A stretch of DNA of 64,000 nt. It comes from Musa acuminata AAA Group (Eukaryota; Streptophyta; Magnoliopsida; Zingiberales; Musaceae). This document shows positions 11,998-23,035 of the stretch, one piece after another. The notes below the pieces were generated by a model. That model searched no databases. It was given only the letters and a program-made list of their open reading frames with translations, and was not told the origin of the DNA. A program made the position numbers and the translations under genes. Every line of letters starts with the position of its first letter. The stretch's first letter is position 1. Location: NCBI RefSeq assembly GCF_036884655.1, contig NC_088330.1, positions 33,151,001-33,215,000 of the forward strand, written 5' to 3'.

Positions 11998-14033
11998 AAC
12001 TCAGTTCTTCCATTTTGCTACTTTATTTTGCTGGGAGGTGTAGCTTGTAATCAATTCCTTATGAATACTTATATTATTATAAAAAAAAATAAAAAAAATC
12101 TTTAGAAATGAATTCACCCCCTCTATCAGTATGTAGAGTTTTAATAAATCAATCATTTTATTTTTTTTTACATATGTTTCAAAAATTTTGAAAACAAAGA
12201 ATGCCTCAACATTTTCTTTTAGAAAGTATACTCACATCATCCTTATATAATCACTAATAAATAATAAAAAATATATACTTCCATCATATGATATAGTCTG
12301 CATAAGCTCATAAATATTTGCATACATAAATTTCAATCATTATTTGGCTATCTGAAAATGACCTATTTGAAAGTTTGAAAGGTAAATCATACTCTCAGCA
12401 AAGAGTATCTTTATTCTTAATATTAGGGAAACTACCTATCATATTCTTTTAATTTAATAGTTTTAGTCCATCATAATTCATAGACTATATATTTTATGTC
12501 ATAATATCGATTTATCAATAATAGTAACAATAAATGTATGAAATGAGAAATCCAAAAATAATAAAGAAAATATTTTATTTTTTTATCATCCATATAGTTG
12601 CTATTAATTTTTAAATTTTCTTATCATAAATCAAATATTTCTTATCATAAAAAATAGTATAATGTCTTTTTCTCATCAGTTGTCCTATATTGATAATATT
12701 TTATTCTAAATCAAGAATAAATATCACTTCATCAATAATTTTTTTATTAGATTTGGTGTTCAAATAATTATCATTTTTCTTCCACTTAAATCTTGCTATT
12801 ATTTTTTATCTACACTATTAATCTAAATGAATCATCAAAACTGTGAAATAAACTTTTGTCCAAAAACCAAACAGAATTCTTCATTAAATATCATAAAGAA
12901 AATAATTTCTTTATCTTTGATCCTTATTTGATCGGCCTCGTCCCTTGTCTCGAGCGTAATATCATAGATGGCCTCTACCATTTTGATATCTCCTTTAAGA
13001 TATAGTTTTTAAAATTTTCGTTTGGTCATTCTTCTTATATATCTTCATTTAAAGAAAATATTCTAAAGTTTCATATGAAGATCCGTTCACTTTTTGTTCA
13101 TGAACTAAAAAGGAGCCCATTAATTCATCAATAAATAACATACTTGTATCTTTAATTTCTTCTATAGTCTTAAAAATCATATTAAATTTTGGAGATAAAT
13201 TTCGTAATTTTTTTTACAACTATTTGATATTTTAGGTTTTAACCTTAAAATCTCATTTGATTCATAATAGAAAATTATTTTTGAGAAAAAATCAATGATA
13301 GATTCAGAATCTTTTATCATAAGAGTTTCAAATTCACATCAAAGAATTTGAAGCTTTAAAGTTTTTGACTTGTTTGTGTCTCCAAACACACTATTTAATA
13401 TTTTTTTAGGCTTTTATTAATGTTGATACCAAGATGATTAAGTAAAATAGAAACTCATATATTACTTGTTATAGCATGTAGAGAGATCTTACATCTTTCT
13501 GCATATTTTTATTTATTTTATCTTTTTGATTTTCAGTAATATTATGATCCTATAGATCATACTTGATAAAATTATTTCTATAAAATTTCATAATCTTTGT
13601 AAAATAAATAGAGTTCTCATTTTAATGACCCAAAACATAATTTTCACCTTTAAAGATAAAAATAAATTGATTAGAAACACTTACTCTAATGTTTGTCATA
13701 TTCTTTTTTTTTTTAGATTTACTGATATTTCCTTCTTTTTTGATCGACATACTCCTATTGGTATTCTTTAAACCAATATCATACTTATTGACTTTCTACG
13801 AAACTTCATGGAGAAAGGGAAGAAGATAGTAGAACGAATGGGGAGTGCTTCTAATTTATAATGCTTTGGGTTCATCGAACAACATCTATTTATATTAGCC
13901 AAAAGATAGATTATAATTAAAAATAAAAAAATTACCATAAATCTTTTTTCCTCATTTATTTATCTTAATCTAAATTATTATCTTTTATTTCATCTAATCT
14001 TAACTATTTGAATTAATCTTATCAATAATCTGT

Positions 14034-14603
14034 ATATATATATATATATATATATATAGTGAATTCTTGTTTCATCTTTTAAAATTAATGTAATTTTTTT
14101 TCTACTAAAACTTATAATGGGTAGATTTGAATTAGCTTTTTTAACATCCGCTGGTATTATGATGTTTTCATCTACTTTCGTTCTTAAGTTTCATTTAGGG
14201 CTTGCATTGGGATGTGCTTTATGTCCTAAGTCAGTGAGATTTGAGTCAATGGCATCTGTCTTTGCTTGCAACACATTGATTGAGGACGAAAGAAAAAGAA
14301 GGAAAACATCAAAAGCTCTACAACTGAGTAACTCAATATAGTACAAAGTCCAACAAGAATCTAATCTTAGTTGCACTCTGTCAAGCTCTTAAGTACTGAT
14401 TCTGACTTATATGTCCATGTGACCCTTAAACTAATCCTCAGCAGCCCTTTGTCTCAAGCAACTGCAGATTTGGATCAGCAGACATCGACCTTTCTTATAT
14501 CAGGAAGTTGCACTGAGTTTAATGCCATGCCCACAAACAAAATCCAGTTGTCTTGATTCCAGATGCTTTGAGACATTGGTTGTATTGTGAATGATGCATG
14601 GAT
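14034..14603. other. Spacer between copia element and MYB gene
   Basis: A TA microsatellite lies at about 14035-14057. The rest probably includes the 3' UTR of the minus-strand MYB gene. No other gene is seen. Confidence 0.5.
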
Positions 14604-15699
14604 TCACAGGGAAACATATTCATCATCAAGATCTGACCTTTTCATGTTTGCAGTCAGAAACGTATTGGCTATAGGGTTGTTGTTCATGCTGCCATTGTTG
14701 CAGTGCCCAAAGGTAGAGATCAGAAGCTGCTTGATCTCCTCATGGTTGTATTCCGGTCCATTGTTATCTACCTGACACCCTCCTTCAAGAAACAGTTTGT
14801 TGCCTTCCATAGCACCATAGATATCTTCTAGTCCATCTTTGACATCGCTGAACCGAGTGCAGCTGCCATCATGTGAGCTGAAGGTGATCGTATGATGCTG
14901 ATGATATGGAACCTGCAAGAGATCACTAGAGATCGCGGCGGTGGGGAAGGACTTCCACATGTCATGGGAGGTTGCAGGAAAGCCTTCTTCTTCTTCAGTG
15001 AGGAAGGGTTTTGGAGCGGTGTAAAAGCCAGCTTGTGGTGGCGAGGATGGTGAAGGGAAGAAAGGCTGGTGTTGTTTCTGTTGATGTGGTTTCCTTTGGG
15101 AAGGAGCGATTCCGAGGAGTTTCTTCTTGAGCTTGGTGTTCCAGTGGTTCTTGATGTCATTGTCCGTCCTGCCTGGGAGCTGGGAAGCGATGACAGACCA
15201 CCTGCACTACGTTGGCTTCGCCATTAAGATCATGGGCATAGGCGGACAGTACGGATGAGATACTTCTCTTCGTGCAAGCACACAAATGGGGGTTTCTCTC
15301 TTCCTTATCGAGGAGAATCAACAGACAAGTGAAGAAGGATGCTTCAAACCTGCTTCCAATGGTGGCGAAGAGGCTGCAGATGATTCTGTCTTCTTCTTCT
15401 GAGAACTCCCCATGTTTTATGTTGGGCCTCAGGTAGTTGAGCCATCGAAGTCTGCAACTCTTCCCACATCTCTTCAGCCCTGCCAAAATCACCAAAACAA
15501 CAATCGAACAACCACAACTTCGAGGGAAAGAAAAAGGGCACAAATCCAATCTATGTATCTTACCTGCTTTATGAGGGAGAGCGATCCAATTCCCACCGGT
15601 GCCATGCTTCTCTATGAACTCCTTCAGCTTGGAGTCCTCCTCAGGTGACCAAGGACCCTTCTTCACGTTAGCCTTGTCACAGCATGGAGCCCTCCCCAT
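14604..15699 (-). CDS. R2R3-MYB transcription factor, subgroup 14 (RAX/MYB36-like)
   Basis: Three exons on the minus strand: 15699-15564, 15479-15350 and 15201-14604, 864 nt, 287 residues. The N-terminus [20 protein letters not shown] is the standard R2R3-MYB start. R2 has Trp17, Trp38 and Trp58; R3 has Phe71, Trp90 and Trp109, the typical spacing with the first R3 Trp replaced. Introns fall after residue 45 and within Arg89, the conserved MYB positions. [18 protein letters not shown] and [20 protein letters not shown] are characteristic of the RAX/MYB36/MYB68/MYB84/MYB87 group. Known members act in axillary meristem initiation, or in Casparian-strip and root differentiation. The C-terminal 170 residues are low-complexity (Gln/His/Pro/Ser) and then acidic, as expected for a regulatory tail. 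Which of these roles applies cannot be decided here. A long in-frame extension upstream of the chosen ATG is 5' UTR by comparison with the family. Confidence 0.94.
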
Positions 15700-16998
15700 A
15701 TCCCCAAACCCAAGGAGGAACTTCTCGCTTGTATTACACCAGTATGAGGTTGCAAGTTGCAGCTGGTGACGCTCGAGATACAGCCTCCGAGGAGAGAGAC
15801 AACAACACAGAAAGCAAGAGACTGAACTGAAATAAGACATAGAAGTTGTAAGAAAGTCAAAGGTTAGCCTGTCTGGTTTCCATCATTTCGAACCTCTCTA
15901 CAGTAACTTACCATCTTTCATATTAAGGCCATACCTGTACTTACCAGGGCTTCCCTCTCTCTCTCTCTCTCTCTAAAAATTCAGATCCTGTTTCGTTTTC
16001 CGGGATGAAAAAGTCTATCTGGAAGAGTGAGGAGCGAGTGAAAGAGATGGCTGGAGGGTGGGGATTTTGCTTGAGAACTAATTTTCTAGTGACGTCTTCC
16101 CATGGCCAAACAGTAGGTCAAGAGCATAGGTGATGGAGAAGAAGAAGTAGGCTGGGTGACGAGACCCAACCTGATACAGCTGCATGTGGGCTTGTGAACT
16201 GTGTACAACCCTGAACTGGATCGATTAGGTTATGACATTTCGTACAACAATGGCCTCCTTCGTTTGATTCTGCTACTGTTTGGCTTTGAAGCTTGAAACT
16301 TGCATATGCGTGCTTGCATCTGCCGCAGTGGTAAAAGCTTAAGAGTCAAGTGAAGCACTGTGCATGAAGCAGCTGTTGATCGTTTTGTATGTGAACTTTA
16401 CAAGTGACTTTAGTTTATGCTGCAATGATAGCTTAAACAATCCGCAGGTCACTGTCGTCTTCCACCATCTCTCCTTGGAATCGCAGTGCAATTCTACTCC
16501 CTCTGAGAACTTGTGAAAAGGTTAAAGGTTCCATGAAAGGAGAATCTAACTGATGTCATATCTTGCGCCATAATACATGTAATAAATATAATTGGGGAAG
16601 AGAGTCTTATCAAGTCCACGTGGAACAAATCTTATAGAACTCCTTAGAACACATCAATGATTAGTTTCAACTGCAATGCTCATGAATTCATGATTGATCT
16701 GGTTTTGCCACCACAGCTTCAACACTGCATGTTCACAGATAGGTGGTGGAAGACTTTTACTTGATCCTTCTTTTCGTGGAGGTACTAGTCTTTGATGAGG
16801 CAGAAGACGTCCCAACCCAAGTCAAGTCTGCAGTTGTTGCACGGTGAGACTTCACCGAAGACGTATGATTGAGGATACAAAACAAATAGATTAATCTTCG
16901 TTGCTATCAACTAAATAGAGCAACATTGTATATATATATATATATATAAAGCCAAATGTTTGCTTTAAAAATGGGGAAGATGTCTGGAAACTTCTTTT

Positions 16999-17254
16999 CA
17001 CGTGGGAGTCACGTGGCGGTCACTTTCTCCACCCACCGACAACCGCAACCGGTCTCTTACACGTCCACACCCTACCCGCCATCGTGTCAGGAAGGCCCAC
17101 AGGGGCCCGCATGGCCACGTTTCCTTTTGTCATGGTGGGCCAATACGGGCACGTAGCAGGTGGGTAAGGGCACGTCTTCCGTTGTCGCAACCCGTTACAG
17201 CCATGAGGGGCGTTTCCGTCATTTCGTGAATTCCTTGTTCACTTGTGCCACGTG
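16999..17254. promoter_or_regulatory. G-box (CACGTG) cluster upstream of HIPP
   Basis: Perfect CACGTG palindromes lie at 16999-17004, 17010-17015 and 17249-17254, with extra CACGT cores between (near 17113, 17150 and 17170). G-boxes bind bZIP (ABF) and bHLH (PIF/MYC) factors. The positions, 160-410 bases ahead of the likely start of transcription, fit abscisic-acid, light or jasmonate control of the HIPP gene; that is an inference. Confidence 0.6.
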
Positions 17255-17409
17255 CACCGCACTTGGGAAAACCCGATGGTCATCCCATGACATGGTTGTT
17301 TGTTGATGATGATCATGATGATGAGGATGATGCATACATGACCGAAGAGAGGAAAATGTTAGGTATAAGAAGTTCGGATCCGGCTCCGGATCCGATTTCA
17401 AGTGACGTT

Positions 17410-17419
17410 TCTTTATATA
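17410..17419 (+). promoter_or_regulatory. TATA box of the HIPP gene
   Basis: The sequence CTTTATATAG lies about 90 bases ahead of the start ATG at 17506. It implies transcription starting near 17440-17450 and a 5' UTR of about 60 bases. Confidence 0.65.
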
Positions 17420-17505
17420 GTGTGCTGCCGATCGCTGCCCTCCACATTCTGAATCGGATAGAGATCGGAAAGGGAGAAGGGAGACTTCGAGCAGAGGCGA
17501 AGGCC

Positions 17506-18920
17506 ATGGGTGAGGTGAGGCGGGGCTTTTCTTCTTCTGCCGTTTCTGCTCTCAGCTGCTTCTCTGTTTTCATGGTTTTGTTTGCTCAATTGATTTGTTG
17601 TGACAATGGCAGGAGAAGGAGAAGAAGGGGGATGTGGAGAAGAAGGGAGGAGGGGAGAAGAAGGAGGAGGAGGAAGCCGTTGAGGTGAAGCTCGACATGC
17701 ACTGCGAGGGCTGTGCTCTCAAGGTCCGCAAGGCCGTCAAGGGGTTCGAAGGTAATGCTCGTCTTTCCACCCTCGATTTCGTCCTTGAAATTGAAATCGA
17801 GTTGAATTGAGCCGATTCTCTCTGTGAGCGACGAGGACTAATCATCCACTACAACGATCGCGTGTTTGCAGGGGTGAAAGCGGTGGTCGTGGATGCCGCG
17901 AACAACAAGTTGAAGGCGATCGGGAAGGTGGACCCGTGGAAGCTCAAGGAGTTCCTGGAAGCCAAGACCCACAAGATGGTCGACATCATCTCCCCCAAAG
18001 ACCCTCCCAAGAAGTCCAAGGACGACGACAAGAAGAAGGACGAAGGCCAGAAGAAATCATCGGACGACAAGAAGCCCAAACCGGTCAGCAATCCATCCAC
18101 AGATCGAGTTCGATCACCGTTTCGTCGTACTAATTCGTTTCTTCTAATCTGTCTGTGGAACGACCGATAGAGTGCCGTCTCGACGGCGGTGCTCAAGATT
18201 CGCCTGCACTGCGATGGCTGCATCCGAAGAATCAAAAGAAACATCTACAAAATTAAAGGTAAAATAAATCAATTAATTCTCCCCAATTATCTGATTTTTC
18301 TTGTATCAGTTTGATGTGGATGCCGTTTTCCAACCGTCGGATGGGAGCGTCGGTTCTCATCCGACGGTTGGAAATCGTCGCGGCATTCATCGACTTGCGC
18401 GCGTTGGAGGTTTGCGTTATTTTTGCGGTGTGGATTGACAAAATTACCCTCAGGCGTGGAGGAGGTGACCGTGGACGCGGCGAAGGATCTGGTCACCGTA
18501 AAGGGCACCATGGACGTGAAGTCCCTCGTCACCGTCCTCAAGGAACGCCTGAAGCGCGGCGTCGAGATCCTCCCGTCGAAGAAGGACGACGGCGGAGGCG
18601 GCGAGGTCAAGAAGGAGAAGGCGGCCGGCGGTGGAGGGGAGAAGAAGGAGAAGGCCGGCGACGGTGGCGAGGAGAAGAAGGAGAAGGGAGGCGATAGCAA
18701 AGGGGAGAAGAAGGAGAAGGGAGGCGATGGCAGCGGCGATAAGGAGGAGAAAAAGGAAGTGGGAAAGAAGGAGACGACGACGACGGTGGTGGAGGCGAAC
18801 AAGATGGATTACTCCGGGCCGCCGTTCGGGGGCTACGGGGGTTATGGTTACCGTGTGGAGATGATTCACCCGCCACAGTTCTTTAGCGACGAGAACCCCA
18901 ACGCCTGCTCTATCATGTGA
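17506..18920 (+). CDS. Heavy-metal-associated isoprenylated plant protein with two HMA domains (HIPP)
   Basis: Five exons: 17506-17514 (only ATG GGT GAG), 17613-17751, 17872-18083, 18171-18258 and 18454-18920, 915 nt, 304 residues. Two HMA folds carry the metal-binding M/L-x-C-x2-C motif: LDMHCEGC (Cys34, Cys37) and IRLHCDGC (Cys134, Cys137). Each is followed by a basic helix and the VxVxxxxxxVxVxG strand pattern. Lys/Glu/Gly-rich linkers surround them, notably a KKEK-rich repeat tract at about residues 205-260. The protein ends in CSIM, a CaaX farnesylation signal preceded by a Gly/Tyr-rich segment, as in HIPPs of the Arabidopsis HIPP05/06 type. These bind Zn, Cu or Cd ions or act as membrane-anchored metallochaperones and are often stress-induced. 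The tiny first coding exon (9 nt) is easily missed by gene finders, but MGE-EKEKK matches family starts. Confidence 0.93.
18327..18374. repeat. Perfect 17-bp inverted repeat in HIPP intron 4
   Basis: Arms at 18327-18343 (tttccaaccgtcggatg) and 18358-18374 are exact reverse complements, separated by 14 bases. The RNA would form a strong hairpin inside the 195-nt intron 18259-18453. Confidence 0.95.
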
Positions 18921-21900
18921 CCGACACGTGTTCGTCGTACATTTTCGCAGCAGCTTATGTAAACAAGAAATGTAAATTGGGAAGAGTAAAAAAAAGCGAA
19001 CAAATCTTTTCGTTTGGTTTTTGTTTACTTAATTACTAATATATATATATATATATATTGAAATCCAGTGATCGAGGAAGTGAAGTGGTGATGTGAAATA
19101 TGTCCAACTTTTGGAATGAAGTCTCCAATTAGGATGGTTTGATGTTACCGGACGACTTATGATGCAGCGAAGCTTCAGGAGATACAGCAAATGCTGAATC
19201 AGCTCTTGTTACGTGTCAACTTCTTTTAATATTATTGTTGTTTTATGTGATGAGAGATGAGTAGGGAAGGATCTTAGGCAGGTTTTCTAGTGCTCTTTGG
19301 AAGTTTGCGTCATTGGTGACTCTATTTATTGATGTAGAGGATAAAGAATCTTTTAATGATAAATATTAATTATTACTATCTTCCCTGTCATTGTTTATAC
19401 ATCATCCATCAAAGCATGAGAAAGATGGGCACGCATTGGAAATGTGTGTGCACCAACCATTGATGGGATCAGTACAGTGCACACTACCTACCAGCCTCCA
19501 CTGGGACCATAGTAATCAATAAAAATCGTATGATTTGATATCTTTTAAATGTTGTTTGGTTTGTACATGAGACAAGGAAGTGGGGTGGGAGTGATCACAG
19601 TGGGTGATTAGATGATGCAGTGATATGAGAATAATTAATATATATATATATAACGTAAATTATTTTTTATTAATTTCTTCCCTTTTTTTCCCTTGAAAAA
19701 TACTTTACAGAGGTCAATTTTACGAGAATTGCATGTCGAGCAATTAGTGGACCGACAGAGTTCAATTTCTTTGAGCAACCAATCGTTGATGTTTGTAGAA
19801 TAGCCGACACAAGATGAACAAAATATTAGGACATGTGAAGTGATAGAAAAAGATATGAAACCGGTCGAGATTGTTATTGGCGTGGCTTTTTGTGATGGAG
19901 CATCAAATTAACCAAAAAATTTTATTGTCTTTATCGAATGATACATCAAATTAGTTGAACTCCAACATCATCAGTAATAGCTTTCTTATTCCTTAATGAA
20001 TATTATTGGATGAAAAAGAAAAACTTCTCGAGTATTGTTTTCATCAAAATTTTGAGAAAATCTTCAATTATTTACTCGATGATTCTTCGTTTGGATGATG
20101 ATTTTTTGCAATTTATTTTCTTGTTCATGAATATTTTTCGAATTAAATAAAATTATTCTCGACATTAATTGACTTATTCACTTGTTGTATAGGAAAAAAA
20201 AAATAAAGCATTGTATAAGATGTAACGTTAGTTTCTACAAAGTTAAACACTTGTCACAAAAAGAAAATTTATAATTTTAGTAAAAAAATAAAATCAAGAA
20301 TTACATGTGCAAGAATAGTTATGATTAGTTAAATTTGTGGGTGTGGAATTTTCATTTGCATTACAAGTTCCTCTACTTGTAAGGGTTTTAATCCCAATCC
20401 AATGATCAACAAGAGTTCCACCAGCATCATAAACCCATTTTTATTCTCTATATCCATTAATACAAACCCATTTTAAACAAGGGGATTTCTTTAAAAATGC
20501 TGCTCGTTTTTTATTTTTTCTAAATGAGGCCTATTAGATTTATCGGTTGTTGTATTCATTTTTCTTTGTTGTCCTATATGCTCCTCCTCATTGTCGGCAA
20601 TACCTCATTCTCTCTTAGTTGCGGAGGTGATATTCTACCATTTCTACCCACTATAATTATTTTATTTCTCTTAGCACAATAGATGTGGACATAATTCAAG
20701 GGCTAATCTAGGGAACGATGGATAGAGAATAATGGTAAGGTTGAAACAATAGACATCTAAATTAAAGAGATGACCACCATAGGATGAAACTAACATGATC
20801 AAAATGACAGACCTTCCGATAGGACGAAGATAATCATGATGAGGTGGAAACGATAGGGTCTCACGGAAGCGAGACAACTTCGAGGCACTTGATAACTCAT
20901 ACCTGAAAGAGGACGTGACGATGATAAAAAACATCACTATGTGATGAATGAAGAAAGAGGCATTGGCGATTGGCGATAGGTATTTTAGATATTTAAAAAA
21001 ATAAAGACATCAAATATAAATTTTAAAATTAATAAATATTATTTTAAAATTTTTAAAAAGAAAAACGTTTTTTTGTTACAAAAATCACATGTTCATATTG
21101 TATTCATCTAAATCTGCCTCTTAAAAATGTGATGATTAATTTTGATGTCATATGTTTCTTCCTACCATCGAATCGAATCCCTCCCCACCCTCACATTCTA
21201 GTCAGCGGAAGTCCACCACAGGATCATGTGATGGTCCCTGACCTTACAGAATATTTGTAGGGATGTCAAGGTAGAAAGTGGAAGGAGGAGATCATTCTTT
21301 CCTTCTTTATGTGGAGGATGCTTCATGGAAGTTAGCATCAGGCAATCATGTGGAAAGAGAAAGAAGAAAGAAAGAAAGAAAAGCTTATCCTCCTCCCCCT
21401 CACTCCTGCAAAGCTGCTGTAGCATTGCTGTTCCTTCACACCTCAAATCCAAATGCATAAGAAAGCTCCAAAGGTCTTCTTTAGCCTTTCTGCCATGCCA
21501 TGAGATTGGATGAACATGATGTGTGTTCATCATCTTTACCTCCTCTTCACCACCACCACCACTTCCTCTAACTCGTATGGTTTGGAGTTCATAACCATCT
21601 CCCTCCCTGGAGGTGTCTTTTCTGCATATGTTTTCTTAAGAAATTGTTACCGTGGAAGGCAGCCAACTTGAAAGAACAAATATACATATATATTTCTTCA
21701 TCCACTCATGATCGAAGAATGAAGTTTGAGGGCGATAAGTTTTCAGTGAACTGGTAATTGATTGGAAGAACATTTCAATTATCTCATTGGTGCTACTTTT
21801 ATTGTTGTTGGCCTTCTAAAACCCATTTCGTGGCTTATCTCATCTCTCTACTCATTCAAAATGCAAACAAGAATGGTAGCAACAACAAGTGTTATATGGC

Positions 21901-23035
21901 ACTTAGTGCCCCTAAGATAAGCTTAAAGATAATGTTGCTAATGCTAACGGTGCAATTAAAAGACATTAGTACCTTCTTATCAGGCCATTACTGCACTGCC
22001 ATAAGAGTAGGACGTTCGAGATCCGAAAAGAAACTTCGAAACCACACCAATTACTATTTGGTGTTGACTTCTGACATGTGATGTCAAATTATCGGTCCCA
22101 TGTCACCACCACCATATAAGGTCAACGATGAAGAGCCACACAAACATGCCACATGCTTTGAGCCAAATGTATACATTTCCCGAAAATAATATTAACGATT
22201 TGATCTTGTTATTGTTGTCCTTAGCTTCGATTTGGAACCAAATCACACATGATTGACACATATAATAATATTCAGATATAAATATAGATACATCTAAATA
22301 AATTTATACATTAATAATTTTTATATTTATCTTTATACATATATATATTCATGTTCACGAATATAATTGATACATCTAAAAATAATAAAAAATTAATAAA
22401 AATTATAAAATTATAAATTATTATTAGTGTCGAATTTCCTGATAGTTTCTTTACTAGATTTGAACCAGTCAAACTGCTGAGTCGAAACCGGGCCACGTCT
22501 TGTATAACTCATAGTGGTGGCGGCCCCACCAAAATGGGTGGTGGAAATGGCAGCACGACCGGGCCCCTCTTGGCAATTGAGGACATGCATCCATCACCGC
22601 CCCAGTTTCCCCTGCATATTAACGGGTTTCGGATGTAGATTTTAACGGGCGAGTTCATTTGTTCGACCCGGAAGCCGACATTGGATGGCATGTGGGTCGT
22701 CATGCATCCTCATCGTCATGTGATGGGTTTACCATGCTTGGCTGTTGGGCCCATTTAGTCGAAGTCAATGTTTCCAGAATGTGGTATGGATGGTATGTCG
22801 ACGGCCTCATGAAGCCATGTTGGGATTTTAAACGTGGGAAGGATAGGAGCACGCATCGATCGTTCACGAATCTCAAAGCATGCACATCCCGTTCCACCTG
22901 CTCCGACTTCTTCTAACCGCCCTCGATCTCGCACATACTACTCTCTGTCGACCCGGCCGAGCCAAACCCAGTGGTCTAGTCGTTTGGGATTCCTGTTCCG
23001 TCGAACACGGGCGCCCGGCATCGTCTCTCCCACAG
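18921..23035. other. Gene-free region between HIPP and RABF1
   Basis: The start should hold the HIPP 3' UTR and the end the RABF1 promoter and 5' UTR. The rest is AT-rich. A TA tract lies at about 19040-19059 and another short one near 19640. Frames at 20671-20937 and 21198-21533 (both minus) have no recognisable domain and are not called. Confidence 0.5.

Larger units (their letters stand above)
10270..14033 (-). mobile_element. Decayed Ty1/copia LTR retrotransposon, antisense
   Basis: Reading the minus strand from high to low coordinates gives copia order. Diverged LTR starts lie at about 14030-13955 and 10410-10330; both share a block around TTCAAATAGTTA and GATTAAGATAAAT. A gag/UBN2-like stretch follows at about 13700-13050. 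Integrase C-terminal sequence lies near 11997-11713 (FWVKA, VYLLN, KAWLNRKPDISHL, FGCVAY). Reverse-transcriptase/RNase H remnants lie near 11117-10911 (YRSLIGWLIYLT, FVVSLLSRF) and 10740-10450 (YEAEYV, ending near a degraded ADIFTKAL-like motif). All frames are broken by stops and shifts, so the element is dead. A purine run beside the low-coordinate LTR resembles a polypurine tract. Outer LTR ends and target duplication could not be fixed, so the boundaries are approximate. Confidence 0.85.
15700..17505. promoter_or_regulatory. Bidirectional intergenic region between MYB and HIPP genes
   Basis: These 1.8 kb separate two divergently transcribed genes and must hold both promoters. The MYB side has a CT tract at about 15954-15974, probably in or near its 5' UTR. 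A TA tract lies at about 16929-16946. The HIPP side has three CACGTG G-boxes (16999, 17010, 17249) and a TATA box at about 17410-17419. No gene is seen in it. Confidence 0.6.

Noticed and set aside
17245..17688. 147-codon frame across the HIPP 5' end
   Set aside because: It reads through the TATA box and first intron and into exon 2 in the wrong frame; the spliced HMA gene explains the region.
18450..18876. Several long frames opposite or out of phase with HIPP exon 5
   Set aside because: Shadows of a Lys/Glu/Gly-rich GC-rich exon; they encode only Leu/Ser/Arg/Pro-rich repeats.
21198..21533. 111-codon minus-strand frame
   Set aside because: No recognisable motif; the stretch has low-complexity Phe-rich and His-rich parts typical of chance frames across CT/GA-rich DNA.
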